Shown: piece after piece, positions 52,441 to 63,238 of the stretch
Layout of the letters: each line of letters starts with the position of its first letter
How positions within the stretch are numbered: the first letter of the stretch is position 1
From: Gracilaria domingensis
Taxonomy: Eukaryota > Rhodophyta > Florideophyceae > Gracilariales > Gracilariaceae
Direction: 5' to 3'
Length of the DNA stretch: 64,000 nucleotides
Assembly: GCA_022539475.1 (NCBI GenBank)
Contig: VCMS01000096.1
Span: forward strand, 203,762 to 267,761
Notes under the pieces: model-generated
What the model saw: only the letters and a program-made list of their open reading frames with translations
Databases searched by the model: none
What the model was told of the DNA's origin: nothing
Made by a program: the position numbers and the translations under genes

Positions 52441-53876
52441 AATAGTATAATTACAAGCCATAACAGTCCCATACTTGCCTTTATCTTTGCTACCAAAAAT
52501 ATCTCTTAGTATTTTTGCTTCAATCTCCAAATAGTCTTCAATCTTTAACTCCCTTAGATCCATCGCTCTCTTACCTTCTTTTATGACAACATTTACCTTC
52601 GGTTTTACATCTGTCTGCACTCCATCACCATTTGTCCTCTTCTTGGAAAATATACAATCTTCATCTACCACTTGCTTGTAGTACAACATCCGAACCGCCT
52701 TCCAAATGGCTTTATATGCGTATGTCTGCCGTCTAATGGCGTAATAGAGCTTATTATCCTCACTGTATTCGTTGCACGTAATTAAAACACAAGGCTCCCA
52801 CTAACTTGAAGACGTCAATGCCATACGGTGCAAGCAAAAAGTGTTGAGCTCTTCAAACTTCTGATCTTGTTTCACGGCTTTTTTACCCTGAATTGGTCCC
52901 CTTCCTCTAATCCAAGTTCTCATTGTAAGCTCTTCTGTACAAACTTCTATCTTTCACTAGTTAGTGTCCACTTATTATCTTCCTACAATATCATTAAATA
53001 GTTTTTTAACCGCCTTTCTTTGACCTAAATTACTCTTCCATCGAAGGATGAGAAAACTTTTAAGCCGTTTACAACGATTAACAGTTTTTTTCAACTTTTG
53101 CACGGCAAAGCCGCTTCTTTTCACTGGTCTTTGTTTCCCAACGCGCCAGGCAATAGTGGTTAATCGTTGTTGTGACATATACATCAGTGATAGGATTGTT
53201 AGAGGCATGGTTTGCGGATTTTGAATGCTGTTGGAGAGTGGAAGATGAGTGCTTATGATGGAATGGGGAGGATATTGAAGCAAAAATGTTTGGCTGTGCT
53301 CCAAAGCAGCTGTGAACTGTTTTAGGCGATTCATTATATACGCCTGTTTCACAGCTGAATGCAGACTCTATTCGTGTCGTTATGAACGGTTTATGATATA
53401 GTTGGTTGTTGTTGAGTTTTTAGTTGACGTATACTCGCAGAGATTGGAATGGAAGTGAGCAGAACGATGCAAGTAGCTGTAGATTGTTTTCGTTTTCTGT
53501 AGCAGGGACATAGTCTACATGTGATGGACTGCGGGACGTCAGTAACGCGACAGGAACGAGCTGCTATGTGCTTACTCTCGTGAAAAACACGGCGAGCACA
53601 ATAGCTCGAATGCTGTATGGCAGTTAAAAGTGGAGAGTTATAGTTTTTCTTCTGGTCTGAACGGTTGAAGTCAAACACAACGACGCTTATAAGGGTGAAG
53701 ATCTCGAGCACTGGAGTCTTTTTCAAAGGCACGGAGGAGAACTCGCGTGAGCGTGGAGTCAACACTGCGCACGACCAACGTTGTGCTCTTCACTTGACAA
53801 ATGGGCGCGAGAGCGAAATGTACGTGCGCGCACCGACGCGCACGTGTATCCATCTTGTACTGCAAAGGGGCAGAAA
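52441..53876. other. AT-rich region with unrecognised short frames
   Basis: Minus-strand frames 52432-52689 (Lys-rich, 85 codons) and 52975-53352 (125 codons, basic end 'KLKKTVNRCKRLKSF') are the only candidates. Neither resembles a known family to me. Probably decayed element or intergenic sequence. Confidence 0.4.
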
Positions 53877-53923
53877 GATAAGCTGACGTGACTGTCGTAG
53901 TACGACAGTCACGTCAGCTTATC
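53877..53923. repeat. Perfect 47-bp palindrome
   Basis: Arms of 23 nt, gataagctgacgtgactg... and its exact complement, around a single central g. Each arm contains TGACGTGA, a CRE/bZIP-like site. See findings. Confidence 0.95.
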
Positions 53924-53948
53924 ATTATCTACAGCCTTCCCCCCAAGT

Positions 53949-54802
53949 CTACGGTGCAGTGGTCACACTCTTATCGCCACTCTCGCCCCGCAGCAATTCT
54001 GTCAAGTCGGCGCCAACTTTTGAACGTTCAGCATCGTTTCCTGCTTTGCGCGTTGCTGCCTCATCCATATCTGCGCCATTCCGGATGTCGTACAACACCT
54101 GCGCATCTGACGGTGATGGCGAAATGCTCACCTTGCTCTCCGCCATTTTTATTCGCGCATCGCCCACGCGCGGCTTGTTCTTCAACCAGGAGCAATTCCG
54201 AATGTGCAGTTCAGCTACCAATTTGGTACCATGTAGGATCGGCTGTGTTTTATGATGCACCTGCTGTGACCTTTCTGTCATAGGATGAATAGTAAACCAG
54301 GTTAGTATATCCCCTACTTGAGTTGTCACGCGCGTTTCATCAAGAGGGTGGTCGTCGACAGTACCACGGAGCACGATTTCGCTCCCGCCATGTTCTGAGA
54401 AAGCGCGCAGGCGTTGTAGTGACAGCCCTCGTTGCTATTGACAATACTAAATTCGGAAGGCATTATCCTTATGACCATTCTACTCGGCATGTTGGAAAGA
54501 GTATTTTGCAGCATACACCATGCTTCTAGTAACAAAGAGCATTGTATCAGCATGTTCGCCAGCGATAGAGCGTCGTAATTTGTAAAAGCTGGCCACAAAC
54601 AATACCTACCCGGATGGCCAGGATGATGGACGCTAACGTTCCCGAAGACACACTGTTCGCAAATCTGTGCTTCTTCAGGAACAACGGCTTGTTTTCTAAT
54701 AACGACAAGCACGTGATGTAGTACGTGCATTGGCAAAAGAACTCTGCAATAAGGACTTTTGCTTGTGTGAGCGAAATACCCGACGCAGAACGAAGAAGAC
54801 AC
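53949..54802 (-). pseudogene. Unrecognised minus-strand gene, broken
   Basis: Two overlapping frames, 54326-54802 and 53949-54374, that appear to continue one another. The second contains 'QVGDILTWFTIHPMTERSQQ', 'LVAELHIRNCSWLKNKPR' and ends 'LRGESGDKSVTTAP'. The first has several Cys/His (QICEQCVFGNVSVHHPG). No family recognised. The frame change near 54350 suggests a pseudogene or an unseen intron. The perfect palindrome lies just beyond its 3' end. Confidence 0.4.
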
Positions 54803-55836
54803 TGCGTGTTAACTGAGCGTTAATGCATTAATGTCGAAGAACATAAATGGCGTTCACGCTGTCGAAGGTTCGCAGGCGATACTGGTATCGATACTCGGGT
54901 GTATCTGCGATTGAGATTCTCGATGGTACGTGCTTGTGTCCCTGAGGAGTATGTCGAACAAGAGACGAACAGGCGGTATGAAATTGGGCTTGAACATGCG
55001 GCGGGTTTGCTGCTGCGCTATGATATTCGGATATAGTATGTACGTTTCAAAATGAAACTCGTACAAGCTCACTGAAACCGGGAGCAAGGCAAAGCAAAGG
55101 GATAAGAGGACTGGTCATTTGGGCATTCTCGATGCGTTAGACTGGCGCCGATTCAGCGCAGTGTCGAAAGCGGAACTGACTTTCCGACATGCCTGACACA
55201 GCGCGACACTGAAGCGCCAGAAAAGGTTGCGAGCAAAGTGTACGTGCTCCCGCTTCACCAAGCGATCACGCTGATGTCGCAGAAGCCAAACGAGCATCAA
55301 GCATGTGCGCGGCGCCGAACAAACGCACGTCGACGGAGTGCTCAACAGTTACGAAGACCCGCACCCGCGGCGATTCCACACGCGTGAGAAAAAGGCGTGT
55401 GCTGCTTGAACGAAAACGCATGCGGCCAGCAGGCGGGCAAGGCGTTGCGCGCCATGCGCACGGGGCTGATTGGCCGCCAATGCGGCCTTTTGCGGTTTCA
55501 AGCGCTTCCCGTCAACGATCCCGCGCGGCACGCTTATTTTCACGCGCTTCTCTTCGCCACTGTCGCGCTCGCGCCCTGCGTGCAAGCTCATTGTGCGAGC
55601 ACGTACCGCCCGCCAGCCCTTTCACCTCGCCATACCTTCGACCCCTCGCCATTTCTCACCTTCTATCTTCGCTGCCGTGATCACCGCTTACCCTCCCCTC
55701 ATTGCCAACGACTTTAAAAAGGTTTTGATTGATTCTTTCGCCGTCTCTGTGCGCTTGTCTTCCTTCCCGCTCCGCTCTTGCTTTCTCCACCGCCAACATT
55801 AGCACCTTCAACATTGCTGGCTTTGCCGAGCGCGTG
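54803..55836. other. Intergenic, GC-rich toward the acyltransferase
   Basis: No supported gene. 55300-55760 has open frames on both strands, but they are Arg/Ala-rich and typical of GC-rich non-coding sequence. Confidence 0.45.
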
Positions 55837-57471
55837 ATGCACAGCGTGGAACTGTCGCCCTCGCTGCTCCAGCGACGGTCGCAGCTTGTGCAGGCCCTCA
55901 AAGCGTCAATTGCTTCCACGCACAACTCTTCGCGACCGTCCGACTACGATGTGCGCCCACCGTCAAGTCCTTCCTCCTTCATTTCTGAAATAGATGCCGA
56001 CTCCGTCTCTCGCCCGTCACTGTACGTCCACAAACCACGCGCCCGGGCTGCACCAATTGAAGAATGTTACGGACACAAACCTCGTTCTATCGAGCTTCTA
56101 GAGGAGCTCAAGTCTGATTGTCTAGAGGGGTTTTGCAACCTGTCGTTCATGTTGCTTGCGTTTAGTCTGGAGTTTTTGTTGTCAGAAATGTTTTGGAGAA
56201 CAGTTTTGGTGCGTGGCAGAGTTCCTTTTGTTACGTCAGTTTGTTCAAGCAAGCCGTGCATTCGCTGTTTCTTAAATTGTTACTGCCGTTGCGGTTTTTT
56301 GTGGCGTACTTAATCACCAAGGGTATGCAGACAAGATGGATTACCGTGCACCAGACGCTTATTCTGCACGGCTTAAGTTTGTTATTATTCTTCACTGTGG
56401 CCGGGAAGCTCCTGTTTCTGGCGCGGTTGAATCCGTTGTTCGGACTGATTCAGGGCATGGTGTTCGTGGCGGTGGCGTTCAAGCAGCACAATTATGAGCT
56501 GACCAACATGCTGCTGGATGAGGAGACTCAGCTTCGCCGAATACAACGTCAGCGCCAACGGTTGCGCGCTAGTGCGTCAAATGATAATAACCGAATGACT
56601 ACGACGACGGCGGCGTCAGCGACGGCGACGGCGACGGCGAGGACAACCACAACCACAACCACAACGACGGCAACCACTAGTGCAGCATCGGAATCTTCGT
56701 TGGACTTGCGCAGACGCCCCAATGCAGCGAGCAGCAAGCAACTGAATTACTCGTGCAACCTGACGGCCGGCAATATGTTGTACTATGCGATGGCGCCAGT
56801 GCTGGTGTAAGAAACGAGCTACCCACGCACTCAGACGGTGCGCGTCCGATACGTAGGGTGGTACAGCATCCAGATGGTGGTGTGCATGGTGATTCAGCAT
56901 GTGTTGATCCCGCAGTTCTGCGTGCTGAACTGGCGGCTCGGTCGCGGCACCGACGGCGAGCGCAACTGCTGTGGTACATGGTGAAACTGGCGCCGCCGTG
57001 CTTCTTCATCTGGCTGCTGCTGTTCTTCGAGTTCTTCCACTGCGCACTGAACGTGATGGCAGAGATGACGCGCGCCCCAGACCGGCAGTTCTACCGCGAG
57101 TGATGGAAAGCGACAACTCTGCAGGCGTTCTGGCGCGAGTGGAACGTGCTGGCGCATGAGTGGTGTCTGCGCCACCTGTCCGTGGAGGGCGTGTGGCGGC
57201 ACAAGGTGGCGGAGCACGGTGGCGCTGGGGACGTTTCTTCTGATCGCGATCCTGCACGAGTACGTGGCGTTCCGCGGCTTCCGCATGCTCCGCCCGTACG
57301 TGTTCCTGGGCATGCTGTCGCAGCTGCTGCTGATGCGCGTGTCAGCGTTTGGAGAGGCCGCACGAGTGCAACGTGCTCATGAAGGGAATGCTCTTCGCCG
57401 GCCAGTGCAGCATGGGCGTGCTCTACGTGCGCGATTACCTGCGCCGCTTCGGCGCGCTCGTGCATCGCTGA
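55837..57471 (+). pseudogene. DGAT1/SOAT-type O-acyltransferase (MBOAT), broken
   Basis: From ATG (MHSVELSPSLLQRRSQL) a Ser/Pro-rich cytosolic N-terminus and first hydrophobic segment (FMLLAFSLEFLLS). Then a frameshift near 56195 to 'LFKQAVHSLFLKLLLPLRFF' and further membrane spans with 'GMVFVAVAFKQHNYELTN'. An unusual Thr/Ala repeat tract sits at 56595-56690. 'NMLYYAMAPVLVYETSYPRT', 'LAPPCFFIWLLLFFEFFHC' and 'ILHEYVAF' (catalytic His region) follow. The FYxDWWN-like motif reads FYRE, then a TGA at 57101 where Trp is expected. Makes triacylglycerol or sterol esters in the ER; at least four lesions here. DGAT1 and sterol acyltransferase cannot be told apart securely. Confidence 0.85.
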
Positions 57472-57579
57472 CACGTGTACAGTACTTTAGTATATGTAGG
57501 GCGCGCTGTAAGCCACACGCGCTGCACGCGTTATCCATAAAGCCCATGGCTGTACCGCCGCAGTACCTGTGCGGATTAT

Positions 57580-58813
57580 GCTCCTCGGCACAGCCCCGTG
57601 TGACACGCCTTGCCTTTGCGTGGCGCTCCCGCATTGCTCCGCCGCAACCGCGCATGGCGGGTGCACCGCCTCTCGTACGACGTGCTGCTGCGCGTCATGC
57701 ATATGCTTTGCGCGCGCCCCGCACACCGGTATGAGCGCGCCCGCGCTCGCGCTCGCGTGCAAGTCGCCCTACCTGAGCCGCGTCATGGCGCACGCGCTTT
57801 CTCACTCGCTCACGCTGCGCTTCGAGAGCGACGCCGCGCTGGTCCGCCGTGCTGCGTGACTCGCTCCACGCGCTCGAGCTGCTCACCTTCGGATGGCCGT
57901 GCCACGTCGCCGTCTTCCGACGCCTGCTGGCCGCGCCGCATCTTACCTACGTGAGCATGTCGCTCTCGCCGCCGTTGCCTACAGCCGTCACCGACGCTCT
58001 GTGCGTGCAGTAGCTGTTCGTCACGTCGTTTCCCACCGCCGCCAGCGAGCTGTTTCTGGATACCGTCGCGTCAAGTGCCAGAGGGCGTTGCGTATTGATT
58101 TGCGTACCGCCCATCTCACGGAGATGGAAGACGGCCTGACGATTAGCGGCGTTAGGAACGCTTGTCATTTCGTCCTGCTGGAACGCGTTGCCAGAATGGC
58201 GCCTCGTTTGGAGTCGTTCAATATCTTTGTGGACGATGTGAACTCGGAGGAGCTGCTGCTGGCGTTGCGAACGTTTCCGAATCTCATACATTTGGTGCTA
58301 CGCACCACTTGTCTCGTGTGTCGGTTGCCCTTATCGCTGCAACCTGTTTTGCTTGCTATGCACACTGTCGCGTTCCACGTCTTTCGAAATGGGCCGTGTC
58401 TCGATGCTTCGCTCAGTCATGCTGCGCCCCCGCTCTCGAAACGCTTGGTGGCAGCGTCTCATTTGAACGCGGACGCCAACGTTAAATATCGTGCATTGCG
58501 CCAGTTTGATACCGTCGTTGGGCGCAATGAGCCTTTGAATCTACCGAAATCTCTCAATCGTCACACTCTACTGTGGCATGACCCATTCGTGCCGAAAATG
58601 GGCATGCATACCTTGCTCGCCGCTCTCTGTACAGATATATCTTCTCTACCGGGTCTCCAACATCTAGTTCTGGTGCACGTACTTATCAGTGTTGAGCATC
58701 TGAAACAACTGCTCAGTTCGCTGGCATCCAAGCTGGACACACTAAGCGTTCCGGTGTCGATGCAAGGCTGGGTGTGGTCGTCAAAACGACAATTAAAACT
58801 GTTCCACTTCTGA
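57580..58813 (+). pseudogene. F-box/LRR-like protein, broken
   Basis: An F-box-like start ('RLSYDVLLRVMHMLC') near 57665-57715. After a frame change come 'LALACKSPYLSRVMAHALSH' and 'LTLRFESDAALV'. From 57893 to 58813 another frame has Leu-rich repeats spaced like LRRs ('APRLESFNIFVDDVNSEELL', 'FPNLIHLVLRTTCL', 'LPGLQHLVLVHVLISVEHL'). This is the layout of substrate-recognition subunits of SCF ubiquitin ligases. Family call is by pattern only. Frameshifts near 57720 and 57850 make it non-functional as written. Confidence 0.5.
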
Positions 58814-58937
58814 GCGTAACACTGCAGCGAACTGAGAGAACTGAGGGTGAGCGAGTAGCGATGCAGGAACTTTTCGAGCTGCGGTCCGGCCACCTCGGCG
58901 TCTGTACGACAGAAGTAGCCATGTGGCGGCACAGGTG

Positions 58938-59754
58938 AGGGAGGAGAGATACAGAGCCTGAAGCAGACGTTACACCCGGTGTGTCGAAGCGCGCCGTACC
59001 TGAAGGGCCAGTGGTATCAGACGATACGAGGCCAGTGACGCGGATGACCGCGTCGAGGGATAGTAACGCATCAACCTCCGACTCTGACGGTGATTGGCTC
59101 ATAGATGGAACGCCAGCAAAACTTGCTGGGAAGCGCAGGCGCAGGTCCTTGCAGCATCCGAAGAAACGACGGAGAACGAATTCCGTCCTCGTCGGCGATG
59201 AAACATTCCGAAGAGCGCGCATTAATAGTCCGACAGGTGGGACGGTAAACTACTTTGAGGGTGACGATCTGTCAGAGGAGGAAGCTGCTATTCTTGCAGT
59301 GAAGCAGGCTAAGTAGGCTGCAGATGCGAACATACCAGGCGTTGAACAAGTGTTGGACTATCTCGTTATGGATAGGAAACCAAAAGCGGGTGAAGGTGAT
59401 GGACCTTACACGGATTTTGCGGTCTGCAATGTAGAATTCAAGATCAAGTGGACTGACAACTCGTTCCGGAAGTACACATGGGAAACGTGGGATATTCTTC
59501 AGACAGTGAAAGGTGCGAAGAAAGTCAGTAACTTTGTCAAGTCGGTTGAAGATCTACGAAAACATGTTTTGAGCCACGCGACTCCAGAAGATATTGAGGA
59601 CCTTCGTCCACCACTTCACCTCGCTGACGCCGCAACTTGGGCAAGTTTGAAAACGGATGTGCTCGAAGTTGCGACACCGTCTCGAGACCTGACAGCACGC
59701 CAGCTTCTTCGGCATCGTCATGAAGGAATTCACTCACTGCATGCGTCCTCTTGA
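58938..59754 (+). pseudogene. CHD-type chromatin remodeller, N-terminal chromodomain fragment
   Basis: One frame with no start codon, opening after a TGA. Acidic/Ser-rich then very basic (KRRRRSLQHPKKRRR). There is a TAG at 59314, and then in the same frame 'VEFKIKWTDNSFRKYTWETW' followed by 'VKGAKKVSNFVKSVEDL'. This is the first CHD chromodomain and its linker; the second part continues to 59754. The helicase is absent. A 'cacaggtgagg' just upstream looks like a splice donor, so this could be an exon remnant. Confidence 0.7.
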
Positions 59755-60645
59755 GACGGGGCAGTAGCAGCGCATTCTTCGCTCCATTGCTTGGAATGAA
59801 CGGTGCCATGTCTTCCTCCACGTCAGTAACATCGTCGACGGCGCCGCGCGCATGAAGCAACGAACGCTCTGGTGCTTTAGCAGCTCTACTTCAACGCCGA
59901 CGCGCGTTGTGGCTTTGCACATTGCCAAAACTCGGGTCGCCCTGTTCATCGCTTTCCCATTGCATGTACATCTGTGTGCGCACAAAAGAGCGGAGAAGAG
60001 TGCGAGACTTTTTCCTGGTAATCGAAGTAGGCGAGAGGATGCTCGTTGCAACAGTTGGAAGAATCGTTGGCGTCGCGTCCACTGACGCGCCCTTATCCCC
60101 TCCCGCTCCCTCAACCGAAGGTAGATCCGCTAGCTGTTCCGCAACGAACTTGCACATGGCCTTGTCGAGCGCAGTGAGCGCTTGGGTGCTAATAAAAGTG
60201 TGCCATAAAGATGGACCAGGGTTGGTGAGCTTGTTCAACTTGTTGTGAGAGCGAGACCTCCACATGGTGGAGGTCTGAAACTTTGACGGGTGGTCCTGTT
60301 GCAGTAGAGTAGTAGGCCTAGATAAAGGGCCCTCAAAAGCGTTGGCATGGTCGTCAAACTGGTCGCTACCGCCAGAGACAGCAGACTTGATCGTCGACAG
60401 CGAGTTTTTTGACAGGTTGAGACGCAGATGTTGTCAGCCAACGCTGCAGCGTAGGAACGAAACTTATCATCACGGGACGGGAGCTTGGAGGGGTGGGAGT
60501 GGTGTGCGAAACGAGTGAGACGGGAAGCAGCACCGCGAGGAAATCGGTGACGGACGGGGTTTGCGGCGCCGTCGCGGCGGGAACGAGAACGCGTGGAAGG
60601 AGGTTTGCTGGCGACGGGTTGTTGCAGACGGGCGTCATCAGACAT
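59755..60645 (-). other. Unrecognised minus-strand frames leading from palindrome array 3
   Basis: Starting at ATG 60645 (MSDDARLQQPVASKPPS), only 37 bp from the palindromes, a Ser/Arg-rich frame runs leftward. Other frames downstream (59891-60265) contain the more protein-like 'LDKAMCKFVAEQLADLPSVE' and 'RSFVRTQMYMQWESDEQG'. Two or three frame changes would be needed to join them. I recognise no family. Confidence 0.35.
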
Positions 60646-60681
60646 GTCATAATGTCATTCTGTCGTACTGGCAGCGGGCGA

Positions 60682-61090
60682 GGTCAAGTTGTGTTAGGGT
60701 GGCTACCCTAACACAACTTGACCACCCTGCCCGCGGGCACGTTACGTTTTGGCTGGCGTTGCGTGCGGTGTGTGTTTTGGAAGGTCTGTGGACGTTACCA
60801 CAATGAGGCGAAAACGTGGCCGCGGGCGGGGGGGGGTCGGTTGTGTTAGGGTAGGTACCCTAACACGACCGGACCCCCCCGTCCGCGGGCATGAAATCGC
60901 ACATTTTTCGAAAAATCAGCCAAATCGTGCCCGCGGGCAGGGGGGTCCGTTCGTGTTAGGGTACCTACCCTAACACGAACGGACTCCTCCGCCCGCGAGC
61001 ATAAAAAAGCACATTTTTTCAAAAACCGGCCAAAGCGTGCCCGCGGACGGGGGGTGCGGTTGTGTTAGGGTAGCCACCCTAACACAACCG
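60682..61090. repeat. Palindrome array 3 (four units)
   Basis: Units at 60682-60723, 60838-60871, 60945-60984 and 61057-61090. Inner GTGTTAGGGT/ACCCTAACAC is invariant. Outer arms differ between units yet remain complementary: caagttg/caacttg, ccgttcg/cgaacgg, cggttg/caaccg. The second unit has one mismatch between arms. Separated by gcccgcgggc-type blocks and 'acatttttcgaaaaa' tracts as in array 1. Confidence 0.95.
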
Positions 61091-63238
61091 ACCGCCCCCC
61101 ACGCCCGCGGGCACGTTCTGGCCACATTTTGGCACCATGCTGACACCTCCCAAAACCACTTCCGCAACACTTCCCGCACTCATTACGATGCACCCGCCCG
61201 CGAACACGTTGGCACCGCTGTCCACGTGGATTGGCGGGATGGCAAAAAGCTGTACATTAATTAGCGTATATCTTGAGTATTAGGAGCGCTTCAAAACGCA
61301 GGAATGGAGAGAACTACCATTGCTCCCATACGTGTACGTCCACCAAAACCCCTTGCCAGAAAGAACAGTTTGAGGCCATTCTGTAGCGTTCCGATACCTC
61401 CCGAAACACAATCGGCTGCATTCCTTGCAAAGATTTTGTTGCGAGCTCAGTACAGATCCTTCAGAGAAGAATCAACTAAGTTTTTCATCCAATGCATCCT
61501 CCACTAGTAACACAATACGCGACCTTGTTACAATTTGTGTAGTTACTGACACACCACACTATTTAAACTGCTCAAAGTGGCGAAGAGACGTACCACCGAA
61601 GCGCGCCAACACCCGCACGCACGAAATTGGTAATGCGCCGGGATGAGATGCAAAAAACAGAGTGACGACAGTATGTAGGTACTTAAATACTCGGCACCAC
61701 TTCTTCCGGTGAAGATACAAATTCTACCAATGATATAGATGAAAACTTTATCTTATAGCATGAACGCATCGGCTGTGGTCTTTTATGTTAATATCTGAAA
61801 TTAATTGGTCCGTTCCGACGGGCGGGCAAACAGCGATGAAGGCCTTCAACGACCATAGAATACCCGAATTATAGTGGTAGTAAATTTCTCTGTGGAACAC
61901 TAAAAAAGAACTGAATGGAGTTCTGATAGGCTAACTACTACATGATCCTCAGAGGTTTAGAGAAAGGGGGCTGTAGCAGCTCGTATATGCTAAATTCATT
62001 CACTATAAAACTCTATGGAAGAAAAGGGCGACGAGAGTCGCAGCGGAAAGCAATAAAGATGGTAGTCAGTAAAACCGTTCAACGTGGCGTGTTTGAGCTG
62101 GTGGCACATGACATTAGTTCCAATGTTGAAATCGTATCGCTCCCCCTCCCGTTAACAAGGCCTGTCACCAACAATACAAGAGAAGACATTAATCGACTTG
62201 TTGTGGAGATACCGTAATATGCTGCCAATGGTGTTAATTCTTCTTCTGTTAAGAGCCGTGATAAAACTTCAGAGTTCCACTTCCAGAGCTATGAATTGCT
62301 GCCGACGACTTTGTCGAGGAGCGTGTGAATGCTTCAATCTGCCACCGGAGAGACGAAATAGAGCTTTCATTACATCATGCGCCCCGATTGCACCTATGAT
62401 TAGTCCAAGCGACGTCCGAGAACTGAGAGAAAATTGTTCTGATTCGGGCCGTGTCTTGCGCTCCCCATTAGATTTCAAAGAATTCCTTCATGAAAGGAAA
62501 AACATGTAAATGTCTTTGTAGGCTTTGGCCTCTATCATTCAAAGGAGATATGTCTAGGTGAAGGTTCCATTCAGTGACCTGGCTTTCTTCGGCGTGGAAA
62601 AATCTATATGCAAACCTCTGGCAGAAAAGTTGCATTGCATGGGTGATAGATTTGCGTTTGTGAAGTTGAGGATTTCAGTACGTATCGTTCGAAATGAGAG
62701 TGACGCGGATGATTCGACTGCAGTGCTTAAGGTCTCTGACTACAGTCTTTCGATTTCTGGAGTATTATTCAGTTTCAATATGCCAAGATGCAAGTTGCGT
62801 AACTGCTCGAAGAAAGCTCTCCTTGTTCCCAACAGACTGCATGGAAATAACCCCTGGATGAATCCTACGGTCAAGTGGGTTTCGATGGACGAGGGAATAA
62901 GAGATATGGAATTAGAACGCATGAGAGCATCCGCATGAGATCTCCTCTCCCTCACGCGACGTTTACTTCTTTCTGTATCGTCTTTCTTCGCATATTCTAG
63001 AATAACTGAGTATGTCTTTCTAACAATTTTGGTGTGGTTTTGAGACGGTCTAGTGAATGAGGTAAGAACATTACTACATAAGATGAGGGAGGGGCTTTGC
63101 ATCTATGACACGGGCTCTCCGTTTTGGTCCCATGAAGAGTAGACAGGATGTTTATAGCCTCAGTAATATCCGGACAAAAACTTGCAGAGAATACAACACT
63201 TCACTTACTTTGTCTTCGCAGATGAACTGAAAACCTTT
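61091..63238. other. Right flank of array 3, mostly without recognised genes
   Basis: 61200-61260 matches the ParB-side flank of array 1 (gttggcaccgctgtccacgtgg, aagctgtacatt), but no ParB-like gene follows. Short plus-strand frames at 61304-61507 and 61942-62217 (containing 'VEIVSLPLPLTRPVTNN') are weak. It may be a third, heavily decayed copy of the element. Confidence 0.45.
62558..62938 (+). CDS. Hypothetical protein
   Basis: 126 codons beginning with a GTG (position 62558; 'VPFSDLAFFGVEKSICKPL'), ending 'GIRDMELERMRASA'. The middle has an amphipathic strand pattern ('FAFVKLRISVRIVRNESDAD'). No family recognised. Low confidence that it is a gene; it could be the 3' exon of a larger decayed frame. 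Confidence 0.25.
   Translation: MKVPFSDLAFFGVEKSICKPLAEKLHCMGDRFAFVKLRISVRIVRNESDADDSTAVLKVSDYSLSISGVLFSFNMPRCKLRNCSKKALLVPNRLHGNNPWMNPTVKWVSMDEGIRDMELERMRASA

Noticed and set aside
2591-61090. TTAGGG palindromes as true telomere or interstitial telomere arrays
   Set aside because: Each half has only one TTAGGG; there is no tandem run, and the units lie in gene-flanking DNA.
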